Shown here: piece after piece, positions 45,201 to 57,957 of the stretch
Layout of the letters: every line of letters starts with the position of its first letter
Numbering within the stretch: position 1 is the stretch's first letter
DNA from: Halichoerus grypus
Taxonomy: Eukaryota; Chordata; Mammalia; Carnivora; Phocidae
NCBI RefSeq assembly: GCF_964656455.1
Contig: NC_135715.1
Span: 37,148,603-37,212,602, forward strand
DNA length: 64,000 nucleotides
Reading direction: 5' to 3'
The notes under the pieces: model-generated
What the model saw: the letters and a program-made list of their open reading frames with translations, nothing else
The model's database searches: none
Told to the model about the DNA's origin: nothing
Made by a program: the position numbers and the translations under genes

Positions 45201-48200
45201 TTTTACTCAGAATGAGACCTCTTTACCACATTAAATTTGGTCTGGAGACTTAGCTAAAATGTACTGTTCTTTTTTCTAGTCTACTTTTATAGCAAATATA
45301 CCCTCATCACTAGGGAGAAGAGTTTTTGTTTTTGTTATTTTGTTTGCTTGTTTTGCTTTTTTCCCCCTCAGATAAGCAGTACTCAACATCCTGAAGTAGA
45401 ACAGAGTTAAATGCAGATGTTCAAGTACCTTACTCGTTCAAAAGCAAACTTACAGCAATTTATGTATGGTGCTATTGAAGCTATTTAGAGTTCATTGGCT
45501 AATTGCTTTCATTCTGTACTTGTGGTAATATATTCATTAACTAAAGTTAAAGATTAACAGTTTATTTCCTATACATCAGAAAAAAATAATTAGTACTGTT
45601 TTGTTTTAAAAATAGAAAATTCTTCAGAAAGTCCAAATTAGAAGCCTTATTATCTGTTCAAAGATATTGTAAAAATGATAACAATTTACAACATTCCCCA
45701 TGTTCACTTACGGAACCTTGGAATATATCTTTTTCAATACAGATTTTCAACAAAAGGTACGATTCTGTCCTAACCTCTGAAAATGTTTCACTTCAAAGAT
45801 GTATCAGGTGCAGTCTCTCCGCCTGACCACGTGGTTGTGCTCAGCAGCTGGTGCTGTCCCAGTGTAGGGAATTACGAAATTTCCATTTTTTAGTTCCCTT
45901 TTCCTGTTCTTTCACCACAGATCAGGGAATATTGGTTTGGAAGTACCAATCAATCACATCAAACACCTTTATTCAATAATTTATTTGTCTTTCCCAACCA
46001 TGATTTGTTGTTGTTATTTAAATGTCTTCCCTGATAATCACTTTTATGAACTCTACAGATAAACTTTATTTGTAAGAATATGTGAAACATAATAGTTTTA
46101 TACAAATTAAGAGAAATGATTTTTATGATGTGAAGTGTAGTATTTCTTGGAGGGAGGGGAATATTTGGAGGCATGCTATTGATTTATTGAGGTCATTAGA
46201 GTAATGAAATAACCATTGAAGAATCCATTATCTTTATATTTTATGCAGTTATGGGGCTACACAGATTAGCTTTAAGACTTGGAAAATGTTTCATAATGCA
46301 GCATCAAGAAAATAGACTTATTTAAGACATTTTAATACGTCTTTGATATATCCCTTGCTGTTTAAACCAAGCAAAATTTTGAGTAAGTGAATTACATTTG
46401 TAAAGTAAAAAGACCAAATTAAATCTTCATTGGATTAAGATTACTTATTCAGGAAATTACATTTCTCAAGGCATGAGGCATAGCAGGGAGAAAGGTTTTA
46501 TTTGTTGTAGACTTTCATTACTAGTATCAGAATATCTAATGCTGAAAAATATATTCAGTAAATTCAAATTCATTTACATACTCTTTTTTCTTAAATATTC
46601 CAAAGACAGTCATGTGTCTAGACTAAAGAAGATCTAGTAAAAGTCTCATATAATAATCCTTGAGTCTTTTGCTTTTTCATATTACTATTTACTCCTCATC
46701 TTGGAGCTTATTTGAAGCCAGAAGGGCAGAGCAGCATGGTTTCTCAGGCCTATAGTTACTTCTTCTCATTCTGACAAATCAATATAAAATGTGAGCCTTA
46801 AACCTGATATTATCAACCACATTTTCTCAGTTTCACAGCAGGAAATAAAGTTATTTCAGAATCCAGGGCATCAAATGCATAAGTGTTTATAGTAACATAA
46901 TTTTGCCAGGCAAAATACTGAACTATTATTTTCTCATAATACTGTGGCTTAAAATAGTTGATATGATATTTTTGTAAGAATATGCTGTAAAGTATATATC
47001 AGCATGAATATATACTTTTTTTGTATACGCACTTGTCGACAATATCTATTATTTGAACGTAAGTCAGTCTAGTGCAAACTGTAAAAGAAGTAAAAATATG
47101 TTTTCAATAGTTTACCTTTAATGGTATTATTGTTTATTCTATTTTTATTCACATCTTTTCTGACCCTTAGCATCCAGCGCTATTGTAGACTCTAGCCTAT
47201 TTGGTATTATTAAAACTGAACTAAGAAATCATTTGTATGAATTTTAATAAAATGACCTCGTTTTTGGTACAATTTCATTAAATTAAGGAGATATTTGACA
47301 TTGAGTGGTTTTCTCTTATCCATAATATCACACTACAGAGATCATTATTTATAATGTATGTTCTAATTTGTAAAGCTCAATGGATGATTGTTAAAGTTTA
47401 AGAACTAGGTATAATGGTTATGGCAATATTTTAAGCCAAATAATCATCTCTCTAAATCTCTGCTTCTTTGACATTCTGAAAAGAAGCAGGGTGAATAACA
47501 TCTTGCTGCTCAGATATTACACTGGATTTCAATGTCTTTCCCAGACACATTGTACTGGCATTTCTCATACTGTGTGAAGGCTTTGGAGTAATCTGGAATC
47601 AACCCTGCTTGTGAATCTCAAGATCTCTATGACTACATTGAGCCAGAAATGAGAGTCATTAAAAGAATGAGACATAGTCAAAACAAGAGGGGAAAATACA
47701 TTTTAAAAATGCTAAATATTTCTCCCAATTCACATTCTCCAGTTGGACTGGAACAGAATGAATCTAGATTTCAAGGTTTGAGAGAAGGCTTGTTTGTTTT
47801 GTGAGAGGGTTATTATCACATCATCTAGAGATGAATGCATAATTTTAAATACTATATCCTGTAGCAAGTCCCATTTCCTTTTTCCAAAACAGTCGCTAGG
47901 AATTTTAAGATGGAAAAGTTTTAGAATTGTGCTGAATGCTACGAATATTTTAGTGTTAAAAGAATTTCAGTGTCTGTAACTTTGGATTATTGATCACTTA
48001 TTATTTATTTGTATTTACATTGCGATAGCATATAACATCTATAATTTCCCCCCAGCTATCCTGAGGAGTTGCTTCAGTTTATTAATTGGCTAATGTTCAT
48101 GATATCTTCTTCTTTTAAATGCAAAAAACTTCTCCCTTTTAATTGTATGGGAAAAAGCAGTACCAAATATATATAAAGGAAATAAATCAGTTTGTGAAGA

Positions 48201-49425
48201 TTCTAGGTACTTTATCACGTAGTACAGCTCCAGATGTTTCAAACATTGTTTGTCATTTCTAAGGAGTGAATGAAAATATATTTAATAAAGAAGGAGGTTC
48301 AGTGAAGAGGAAGGAGAAACTTGAAATAGTATAATAGGCCCCAAATAAAGCACATGATTATTTCTTAGAAATTGAACCAAAATTCATCATTCAACTAGCT
48401 CTCAACAGTTTAACCATTCAGAAGGATGTTTATGTTGTGTGTCAGATTTGAATACATTGGAACCATTCCTTAGGCAAACCAGATTTTAGCTCAGTAGGCA
48501 CTGGAGTTGATCCAGGTAGCTGGCACAAGGTCCCGAATAAATACACATTGAAGAGTAGTACACTGAAACAGCAATGTTAAATTAAACTTGACATTCTTAA
48601 CAAAAAGATTCATTATTTGTATACTTTGGGGAAATCTGATTTGTTCCCATAGTTCTCTCTTCCTTTGGTATTATCAGCAGCTGTTGTAAAATAAAATCTG
48701 TTTCTGCCACCTTAATCTATTACTCATAATTAATACTTACGAAAATACAAATATTTATAAATCACCATAATTTACTAGTGAAATTATTTAGATCATAATT
48801 AGAAGCATAATTAGAAATCACATTATTATGTAGCTATTAGCCATTTGAAAAAAATCCATTAACTTGTATTATATTACATTGTTTCCCTAGACCATACCCA
48901 TCTTTACGTGACAATGATGTCAAAATAGCACTAAAATATTTATTAAACTCACCTCTAGGAGCAATGCTTGCACTTCAGCCTCTTAAATTACTTCTGAATA
49001 ATGTTTGAGAACCTCTAGAGAGTTATTATTCATGGATTCACATACTGTTCCTTTTTGATGGTCGGTGGTAAATGTCAATTTCCTCATCTAGCATACTCGG
49101 GTGACAATAACTATAGATATCAACAACAAACAACCAGGTATGTGGATGATGATTTAGTTTCAAGGTGTCTGCCTGGACCATTGAGACAAATACTTCCCTC
49201 AAGATGAGATGTTTTCTCCCTAGTAAGCTGTACTCCCCATTGCTCTTTTTTCTTAATTTAAAATGTTCTATCGTAATAAGAAAAAGGAAGTGCCTTTTTT
49301 TCCCTACCAGTGGAATTCTCCATTATTTCATACCTACTCCTTACAAGTACACACCATACATCCCTGTATCTACAATGTGTATGTGACTGTATATCTCTAC
49401 CTTAAGTTAATCTATATCATTATTT
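45201..49425. other. Repeat-poor unique DNA, about 4.2 kb
   Basis: No SINE, L1, LTR or DNA transposon is recognised. ACCACGTGGT, a perfect 10-bp E-box palindrome, lies at 45826-45835 in a short GC-richer patch. Frames of 61-73 codons (45959-46174, 47794-47979, 49165-49386) have no known family. Low repeat content may mean constraint, or may be chance. Confidence 0.5.
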
Positions 49426-49590
49426 AAATATATATATATATATATAAAATGTAACCCAACTTGCTGCTAGACTCATTTTTGATCATTATTTTATAGAATC
49501 AACATGATTAAAAATCATATATCTTTAATTACCTAGGAATATTTAATTTTTCATATATATATGAAAATATATATATGTATATAAAAGAAA
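49426..49590. repeat. TA-rich tracts and an AT palindrome
   Basis: A (TA)n run at about 49427-49447 and a perfect 20-bp palindrome TTTTCATATATATATGAAAA at 49548-49567, followed by further ATATAT. Confidence 0.85.
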
Positions 49591-52012
49591 AGAGTAAAAT
49601 CCCAAAAGGGACAGAAAAAATATGTATATATTATAATAAATAATTTGCTTTTATTCAAGAAAACATCCCTTCACATTACTTTTTAATGAGTCAGTGTATT
49701 TGAAAGAAGAGTTAGACTAAAATATGATGTACATTAATTCAGTTGTACAAGTATTCATTCTTCATATAGAAACTGAAGAATGAAGATAATTAAAGAATAT
49801 AAATGAGAAATCTATCAGAAGTCTCATAACAGTATTTTATAACATAAAATGAGTTAAGTTGTTTCTATTTTAAGAGATCAATGGCGAAGTTTGAAAGAGA
49901 CAGCTTTACTTAGCTCACAAGATAATCAACTTGCGTAATGGTACAAAGGAAGACATTATTAACAATCAATAAAATTTTAATGTTTATTTTTAAAAAGAAA
50001 GGAGTACAGTGAAAAGAAATTTTCATAATTTCACACTTGTCATAGAATAATATTTATTTGCTGTTGTATGGGAAATAAGGTTCAATTCCCTCATTTTGAA
50101 GACGATATAATTTGGTCCCAATATATTAAACGATTTATCTAGGTTCAGATACTTAACTAATAATAGATAATTGCTGGTGTTCTGAGCCATGCTTCAAATG
50201 TCTTGACTTTTACTATTAGGACATTTTAATCTATTTTGTTTTACATTAAAATAAACTATGATTTCAATAACTTTTGCTGGCAGTATTAAATTACAGATAG
50301 ACAAAGTATAACTAAGCTCACAGCTGAGTGCAGGCTTTATACTGCAATGCAACAAAAGGAAAATAATTTTACAAAGAGAATGTTTAATTCTAGACCAAAT
50401 AGTCATAAGAAAAATTTATCCATGATAAAGGCACAGTACCAAAATATAAAGGAGTGATGAACTATTAATAAATGAATAATTAAATATAAGTGTCTGAGTT
50501 AAGCCATACACAACAGCTCACAAAACTTCTCAAAAAAATGAAAAATAAAAAAAGTGATAAAGCCATCACTAGGAATTGATAGAACTTATGTGACTTTACA
50601 TTTTCACTTAATATTAATTAAAATATGTTTTATAAAGTAGTGCAAATAAGTTTTAGAATTAAATAGATGTCAAATTTTTGACAGTTGTTTTTTAAATGGG
50701 AACATCTGCTTGCATTCACTTGAGATCACCTTTTTTCAAGCTGCTGAAAAGAAATTGATTTAGAATTGAATTTTAGAGAAAATGTCCAAATAAAACAGTT
50801 GTGATACATTTAGGAAAGTCTTTTCAGTCAATAAATACTCCCTAAAATATCAAGCACTTAGGCAAATCAAATGAACCCTTTCGTGACTTTAGGGAACCAA
50901 GAATTAGTTAATACTTTATTCAGTAGCTGACTTTGAGATTTTTAAAAACTTACTTTCATAATATATTTGATTTTAGCAAACACATTTGTCTTCTAAGAAG
51001 ACACTTTTTTCCTACTTAGGAAAAAAGTGCAGCCAAAAAAAAAAAAAAAAGGAAATTAAGATATGATATGTAATATAAATCATTAGTCCACATTTCCCTA
51101 AGATTTTATAGTAAAAAATGGAAGTGCCAAGTGGGATGAGGCTGTCAATGGTAAGCTAGCCTGGTTGGATAAGCTTAATTATATTTATATTTTTTTATAC
51201 ATTGCAGCAAATAAAGGATTATATTCTAATAAAAGGGATATATGTGAACAAATTTTACTTTGTGTCTTATTTCATGTAATTTATCAATTCTGGGTCAGTT
51301 TAAGATCAGAATGATGCACACATGTGAAGCGGAAAAGCTTACTGACATAGCCATCTTCATTCTGAAAAGTCATGAAATTTTTGTACATGAGACAAAAAAT
51401 AACAACAAAATAATAATCCCTCTTTTGTGCAGTTTCTTTCACTGTAGGTTTACTTCCTGGGTTCAAGAACAACAGTAAACAAATTGCTCACTGCCTATCA
51501 TGAGCAATTACTTTATTATGCCTTAATAAATTTTATTTCTGTATGTACTAAAAAATGTGATATTATTATTTTCCAAATACTGTGTATAATTCAAGAGAAA
51601 TTACAAGAGAAATTTGTTTTCTCTGATTTTTATTACCCAGTAGGAGTGGTCTAAAAATTCATTAGAATGAACTTTTTAATTATATTGTCCAAATCATCTA
51701 AAGGCTATCCTTTTTATCCTTTTGATATCTGAATTTCTAAAATTGTGTGTTGCATTTTCTCATTATGGTCATAGCTTAGATTTGTCAATTTATGGTTAAA
51801 ATTCTGAATTTTTTAGGCTATACATTGTGAGAAAATATCATTGATTGTACTGAGTTTGGGGATATTTGTATCTTTTGATAAAGTGTTCCTTTTATCTTTT
51901 TGTAATAATTTACTATTGATCTAAAATATTTTTGTCCATGAGTTCATTTTTTACTTATGTATATTTTTGTTTGTATTTGTAAAAGTCTATGTACATACTC
52001 ATATATGTATTT
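49591..52012. other. Repeat-poor AT-rich DNA, about 2.4 kb
   Basis: A faint reversed MIR may lie at 50080-50200. Poly(A) is at 51034-51050. Frames at 50194-50406, 51260-51478 and 51284-51472 (overlapping on opposite strands) are unrecognised. Confidence 0.45.
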
Positions 52013-52713
52013 CCTTTTTTTAACCCCTTTATTGAGATTGATATATAATAAGCTGTAATTACTTGATGCAGAGTTGGAATACTTAATGAGCTGGAAAATA
52101 AGTATACATCTATGAAATCCTTACTACAAGCTATGCCATAAACATACCCATCACCTCCAAACAATCCTCCTGCCCTCTTTATTACTATCATTATTATAAT
52201 TTTGTGATAGGAACACTTAACATACGATCTACCCTCCTAGTACTTTTTAAAATATGCAATGCAATATTGTTAACTATAGGCTCCATGCTGTAGAATAGAT
52301 CTCTAGGACTTACTCATCTTGCAAAACTGAAACTTACACTTTGATTGATACCTTGTCACTCTCCCCTCCCCTGGACCCCTTACAACTATAACTCTACTCT
52401 CTGTTACTATGAGTTTGACTACCTCTGATTTCACATGTAACTGGTATCATGTAATATTTGTCCTTTTGTGTCTGGCTTATTTCACTTAGCATAATATCCT
52501 TTATGGTCATCCATGTTGTTACAACTGGTGGGATTCCCGTCCCGCATCGGGCTCCCTGTTCAGCAGGGAGTCTGCTTCTCCCTCTGACCCTCTCCCCTCT
52601 CATGCTCTCTCTATCTCATTCTCTCTCTCAAATAAATAAATAAAATCTTTAAAAAAAAAAAAAAAAAAAAACAACTGGTGGGATTCCCTTCCTGTTTAAG
52701 GGTAAGATTAAAC
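52013..52713 (-). mobile_element. Old L1 3' UTR, antisense, split by a SINE
   Basis: TTTAACCCCTTTATTGAGATT, GCAATATTGTTAACTATAGG, CTCCATGCTGTAGAATAGATC, GACTTACTCATCTTGC, TTGACTACCTCTGATTTCAC and TCACTTAGCATAATATCC are the reverse of an L1M 3' UTR. The SINE at 52539-52670 interrupts it. Confidence 0.75.
52539..52670 (+). mobile_element. can-SINE, 5'-truncated, perfect 18-bp TSD
   Basis: Starts at GTCCCGCATCGGGCTCCC and runs to AAATAAATAAAATCTTT with an uninterrupted tail of about 21 A. ACAACTGGTGGGATTCCC is identical at 52521-52538 and 52671-52688. The perfect duplication and pure tail make it a relatively young insertion. Confidence 0.97.
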
Positions 52714-52754
52714 TGTATGTATGTGTGTGTGTGTGTGTATATATATATATACAC
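52714..52754. repeat. (GT)n(TA)n microsatellite
   Basis: GTAT units, about nine GT and then about seven TA, at the junction of two L1 pieces in opposite orientation. Confidence 0.92.
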
Positions 52755-52764
52755 CGCTACAGAC

Positions 52765-52830
52765 ACTACATAAAATTAAAAAACTTCTGTGCAGCAAAGA
52801 AAAAATCAACAGAATAAAAAACAAACAGCT
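52765..52830 (+). mobile_element. Short L1 ORF2 piece, sense orientation
   Basis: The plus-strand translation reads KIKKLLCSKEKINRIKNKQL, resembling the conserved 'LKSFCxAKETINKxKR' region of L1 ORF2 near its C-terminal part. It lies between antisense L1 segments, so the local order is inverted. Confidence 0.65.
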
Positions 52831-52835
52831 AATAA

Positions 52836-53320
52836 ATTATTTCTTTCATGTATCATGCCTTTGGTGTTGCATCCAAAAAGTCATTGCCCTGCTTAAGGTC
52901 ATCTAGGTTTTCTCCTATATAATCTTCTAGGATTTTATAATTTCACTTTTACATTTAGGTCTGTGATCTATGTGGGGTTAACTTTTGTAAAGGTGTAAGA
53001 TTTGTGTCTAGATTATTTTTCTTTCTTGCAAGTGGGTGTACAATTGCTCCAGCACCATTTGTTGAAAAGACAATTTTTGTTCCATCACATTGCCTTTGCT
53101 TCTTAGCTGAAGGTTAATTATAGTTCTATGGGCCTATTTCTAGTATCTCTAGTCTGTTTCATGGATATATTTGTCTATTCTTTCATCACTATCACCCTGT
53201 CTTGATTATTGTGTCTATATAGTAAGTCTTGAAGTTGGTCGGGTAATGTCAGTTCTCCAACTTTGTTCTTCTCCATCAATATCACGTTGGCTATTCTGGG
53301 TCTTTTGCCAGCTATCTTTA
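52836..53320 (-). mobile_element. L1 ORF2 fragment, antisense
   Basis: TTCTTTCATGTATCATGCC, GGTCATCTAGGTTTTCTCC, AGCACCATTTGTTGAAAAGAC, CTGTCTTGATTATTGTGTC and GGCTATTCTGGGTCTTTTGCC are the reverse of L1 ORF2 downstream of the reverse transcriptase core. It stops abruptly after GGGTCTTTTGCC. Confidence 0.85.
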
Positions 53321-53329
53321 TGTTTTTAC

Positions 53330-56305
53330 TAATTTAATTCCATTTTGGTCTGAGGGCAGAAATTTTATGATTTATATTCTTCTAATTGTTTAGGATGTGT
53401 TTTATGGCCCAGAATGTGGTCTTTCTTGGTGAATGTGAGAAAAATGTGTATTCTAATGTTGGTGAATGTAGTAATCTACAGTTATCTTTTATATTTCCTT
53501 GATTGCTGATGTTGAGGAATTCAACTATATTCTTACTGATTTTTTGATTGCTGGATCTGTCCATTTCTGAGTTGAAGTCTCCAGCTATGATAATAGATTC
53601 ATCTATTCCTGTTTGTAGTTTTATTGGTTTTGCCTCACATAGTCTGACACTGTGTTGTTAGGAGCATGCACATTAAGGATTGTTATACTTTCTTGGAGAA
53701 TTTACCCCTATATCATTATATAATGCTGGTCTTTATCCCTGGTAATGTTCCTTGCTTAGAAGTTTGTTCTTTCTGAAAATAATACAGCTACTCTTGTTTT
53801 CTTTGATTAGTGTTAGCATGGTATACTTTTCTCCATCCATTTACTTTTAATCTATACGTGTCCTCATATCTAAAGTGGGTTTCTTGTAAACAAAATATAG
53901 CTGGGTCTTGTTTTTTGATCCACTCCGACAATCTCTTTCAATTGGTACATTTAGGCCATTGATATTCAGTGATTATCAGATGTAGTTAGATTATATCTAC
54001 CATATTTGTTACTCTTTTCTATTGCCCTTGTTTTTTGTTCATATTTGTCTTCCACTCTTTTTATGCTTTTTGTGATTGAATGAAGCATATTTATATGCCT
54101 CCTTTTTCTCTTCTTTCTTAGCATATCAGTTGTACCTTTTTATCCCCCCAAATTTCTTTAGTGGTTGCCCTAGAGTTTGCAATTACACATTTAGAGCTAA
54201 TTCAAACCCACTTTCAAATGACACTCTACCACTTCATGGGTAGTATGAGTACTTTATAATAACAAAATAATCCTAATTCCTCCCTCTTGTCCTTTGTATC
54301 ACTGATGTCCATTGTATATTTGCTTATATATGTATATATATAATATAACATGTAATTATTATATATAAATATACCATATATAATATATACATGCATAAAT
54401 GAATATAATACTTAAACATATATAATTAAATATATTGTTGCTATTATTATTTTGAACTGTTATCTGTAGATCCATAAAGAATAAGAAAAATTAAAGTTTT
54501 TATTTTACCTTAATTTATTCCTTGTATTCTCTTTCTTTTTTGTAGATCTGAGTTTCTGACCTAAATTTTTTCTCTCTAAAGATCTTTTAACACTTCTATA
54601 AGGCAGGCCTATTGGAAACAAATTCCCTCAATTTTGATTTGTCTGAGAAAGTTTTCATTTCCCCTTCATTTTTGAAGGATGATTTCACAGGATACAGAAT
54701 TCTAGGTTGGTGGGTTTTTTTGTGTGTGTGTTTGTTTTTCTTGTTTTGTTTTGTCTCAACACTTTAAATATTTTATTTCACTCTCTTCTTGTCTGCATGG
54801 TTTCTGAGAAGTCAGAGGTAAATCTTGTCTTTTTTCCATTATAAGTGAAGTGATTTGACTTGGTTTTTGTTTTCTCTGACTTCTTTCTAGATTTTTTTTC
54901 TTTATCTTCAATAGTCTGTAGTTTGAAAATGATGTGCTTATCTGTAGTTTTTTGCAGTTATTCTGCTTGGTGTTCTCTGAGCTTCCTGGATCTGTAGTTT
55001 GGTATTGGACATTAATTTGGGGAATTCTCAGTCATTATTATTCCAAATACTTCTCCTATTTCTCTCTTTCTTCTCCTTCTGATATCCCCATTACACAAAT
55101 GTTATACCTCTTGTAGTTGTCCCACTACTCATGGATATTCTATTCTGTTCTTTTTTCAATCTTTGTTCTCTTTGCTTTTCACTTTTAGAAATTTCTACTG
55201 AGATATTCTCTAGTTCAGAGACTGCTCAGTCTACTAATAATTTTATCAAAGGCATTCTCCATATCTATTTCTGTGTTTTTGATCTCTAACATCTGTTTTT
55301 TGGTTCTTTTGTAGGAATTTCATCTTTCTGCTTACATTGCTCATCTGTTCTTGCATGCTGTATATTCTATACATGAGATCATATGAATTATAGCTGTTTT
55401 AAATTCCTGATAATTCCAACATCCCTGACATATCTGGTTCTGATACATGCTCTGTCTCGTTGAATTAATTTATTTATTTATTTATTTATTTATTGCTTTT
55501 TATATGTATGCTTTATAATTTTTTTCTTGATTGCCAGATATGATGTGCTAGGTAAAAAGAATCACTGTAAACAGAGTTTCAGTAATGTGGTGCTAAGGTG
55601 TGGTGGGGAGGAGAAGCAATCTGTAGTTTTGTAATTAGCTCTAAGTCTTTAGGTAAGCTTATGCTTCTGGTCTATTAACTTTACAAGTGTTTCTCAGTAT
55701 TTCTTTTTCTCCCCCTTCAGATGGGAGAGAATGGCTAGAGTAAGTCAGAGTTGGGTATTTCCCTCTGATAATACAGTAGCAGGTTAGGATCTAGTTACCT
55801 AGTTTCTCCCAAGGGCAAGCCTTGTTAAGAATAGAGTACCCCAGAATATTTAAAAATGGTTCCTTTAACCCTCTCCCTGTTGAAAGCAAGAGGGAATTTT
55901 TCCCTGATATTTACTGTGAGAATCTACTGGAACTCCTTGAGGTAAACTTCACAAAATTGTTGATGAACTGCTATGATTGAGTCCTTGTGGAGTTTTTAAC
56001 TCTCAGAGCTGTCCACACTGAGCTTCCAACAATTCCTCAATTAAATCTCAGGTTTTCCACCTCTGCAGGTTATTCTAGGATGGATCACTCATGAGTCTTT
56101 GCTCAACTAAGCCATGACTCCAATCCTTGGTTTATCCTGTGACCTCACCTTTCTTATGGATCTTAGAAGAGTTGTTGATTTTTTAGTTTGTTCAGCTTTT
56201 TACTTGTTAGGCTAAACTGACAACATCCAAGCTCTTTATATGCTGAACTGGAAACCAGAAGTTTTTCCCTGCATTTTGCTCTATTCCTTTTAGACCCTTT
56301 ACTAC
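53330..56305 (-). mobile_element. Old L1 5' half, antisense, about 3 kb
   Basis: TTTATGGCCCAGAATGTGGTC, TTCTTGGTGAATGTGAG, TTTATCCCTGGTAATGTTCC, AAAGTGGGTTTCTTGTAAAC, AGTGGTTGCCCTAGAGTTTGC, TTTTGAAGGATGATTTCACAG, AGCTTCCTGGATCTGTAG and CAAGCTCTTTATATGCTGAAC occur in the order of an old L1 read backwards from the endonuclease end of ORF2 into its upstream part. Frames are destroyed. TATA-rich sequence at 54305-54430 and (TTTA)n at 55466-55494 lie inside. It could be a HAL1-type relative, and subfamily is unresolved. Confidence 0.7.
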
Positions 56306-56309
56306 AATA

Positions 56310-56640
56310 TTGAAATTATTAGAGTGGACATCTTAGACTAGTTCCCAGTTTAGGGTAGAAGCATTTAGTCTTCACCATTAAATATGATGTTATCTTTAGA
56401 TTTTTTCAGAGATGCTCTTTATGTGCCGGGTTTGGTATCAATTATTATCATGAATGGATGTTAAATTGTACCAGAAACAGTTATGGCATATATTTAAAAA
56501 TATCATATGTTTTTCTTTGTGTTTCTTTTTTAGTCTGATAACATGGAAAATTACACATACTTATTTTCAAATGTTAAATAAACTTTACAGTCCCATGATA
56601 AACCCCAATAGAACATGTTATATTGTTAAAACAAAAATAG
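56310..56640 (-). mobile_element. L1 ORF2 fragment (reverse transcriptase part), antisense
   Basis: TTAGAGTGGACATCTTAGAC, TTCACCATTAAATATGATGTT, AGAGATGCTCTTTATGTGCC, TTATCATGAATGGATGTTAAA and CATGATAAACCCCAATAGAAC are reversed L1 ORF2 blocks. In an intact L1 they would follow the 52836-53320 block with only several hundred bp between, so the 3-kb piece at 53330-56305 looks inserted between them. Confidence 0.75.
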
Positions 56641-56726
56641 AATAAAACTATAAATCTAAAAGCAAAAGATAACAAAACTATTTACAACTAAGCTCAAACA
56701 TAGAGATAAAAATAAATGAAAATAAA

Positions 56727-56925
56727 GCCTGGGTGGCTCAGTTGTTGGGCATCTGCCTTCAGCTCAGGTCATGATCTCAGGGTCCTGGGATCGAGCCCCG
56801 CATCGGGCTCCCTGCTTAGCTGGAAGCCTGCTTCTCCCTCTCCCACTCCCCCTGTTTGTGTTCCCTCTCTCGCTGTGTCTCTCTGTCAAATAAATAAAAT
56901 CTTAAAATCAATCAATCAATCAATA
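56727..56925 (+). mobile_element. can-SINE with (AATC)n tail
   Basis: Begins at GCCTGGGTGGCTCAGTTG (first few bases missing), then GTCCTGGGATCGAGCCCCGC and AAATAAATAAAATCTTAAAA with a CAATCAATCAATCAATAAAT tail. TSD not resolved. Confidence 0.94.
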
Positions 56926-56929
56926 AATC

Positions 56930-57738
56930 TATTTAAGAAATATATTAATAATAAAGCAAAAATGTATTTTGATGATGGCTAGAAGAGAACGACATAAAAT
57001 GGAGTTATTCATAAAGATTAAAGTATACATATGAAAAAATGTAAAGGCAAATAGAAATTAAAGTTTGAATCATGGTTTTAATATCACATAAGGTAGATTT
57101 TAGACTAAAAATCATTACATGAGACAAAAAGAATACTTCATGATGCAAGAGACTGATTACCAAAGTTACAACCATTGTTAACATATCTCTGCATCTATAA
57201 CATAACAACAATTTCTATAAATCAGCTAACTCAGGAAAAGAAAAGAGAAATATATAAACATACACCTGTGACAGAAGAATTCTATCACATTTATCTGAAA
57301 TCTAGAGAAACACGCCTATTTTCAGGTGTTGAAGACAATATTTGGAATCCAGTTGAAATGTTAGCATCATCTACAAGTGAACTGCTACACTAGTTGAGAA
57401 TGCCCTCAATGTAGAGTGTATGTAAAAGACAGTGAAGAAGAAAGTCCTCCCAAAGTACAAGACCTGAGATATATATATCTGGTGTGCATTTTGCCTAAAG
57501 AGGAAATGGTCAAATATGTGAATCTATACCACTTGATATGAAGTGGCTAATAATTTGGCTAAATGATCAGGGAACAAGATCAGAGGATTGTACAAGTATA
57601 GGACTTAGAAAATATATGTGACTGGATCTGTCAGAAAAGGCACAGCATATAAAAGAGATTTGTGTTCCATTTGAATGTTCACTCAATACTGATGATGTCC
57701 TTAATACTTGGGTGGGAAAGATGACTTATTTTATGAGA
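56930..57738. other. Unassigned DNA
   Basis: Frames at 57005-57211 (minus) and 57175-57393 (plus) lack motifs. No repeat recognised. Confidence 0.5.
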
Positions 57739-57751
57739 GTCACTCAGCCTC

Positions 57752-57957
57752 AGGATGCCTGGGTGGCTCAGTCGTTAAGCGCCTGCCTTTGGCTTGGGTC
57801 ATGATCCCAGAGTCCTGGGATCAAACCCCACGTTGGGCTCCCTGCTCAGCGGGGAGTCTGCTTCTCCATCTCCCCCTGCCCCTCCCCTTGCTTGTGCGTG
57901 CACTCTCTCTGTCTCTCTCTCTTTCATATAAATAAATAAAATCTTAAAAAAAAAAAA
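57752..57957 (+). mobile_element. can-SINE with perfect 13-bp TSD
   Basis: GATGCCTGGGTGGCTCAGTC, GAGTCCTGGGATCAAACCCC and an ATAAATAAATAAAATCTTAA tail. GTCACTCAGCCTC is identical at 57739-57751 and 57958-57970. A 121-codon minus frame (57799-58164) is mostly antisense SINE. Confidence 0.96.
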
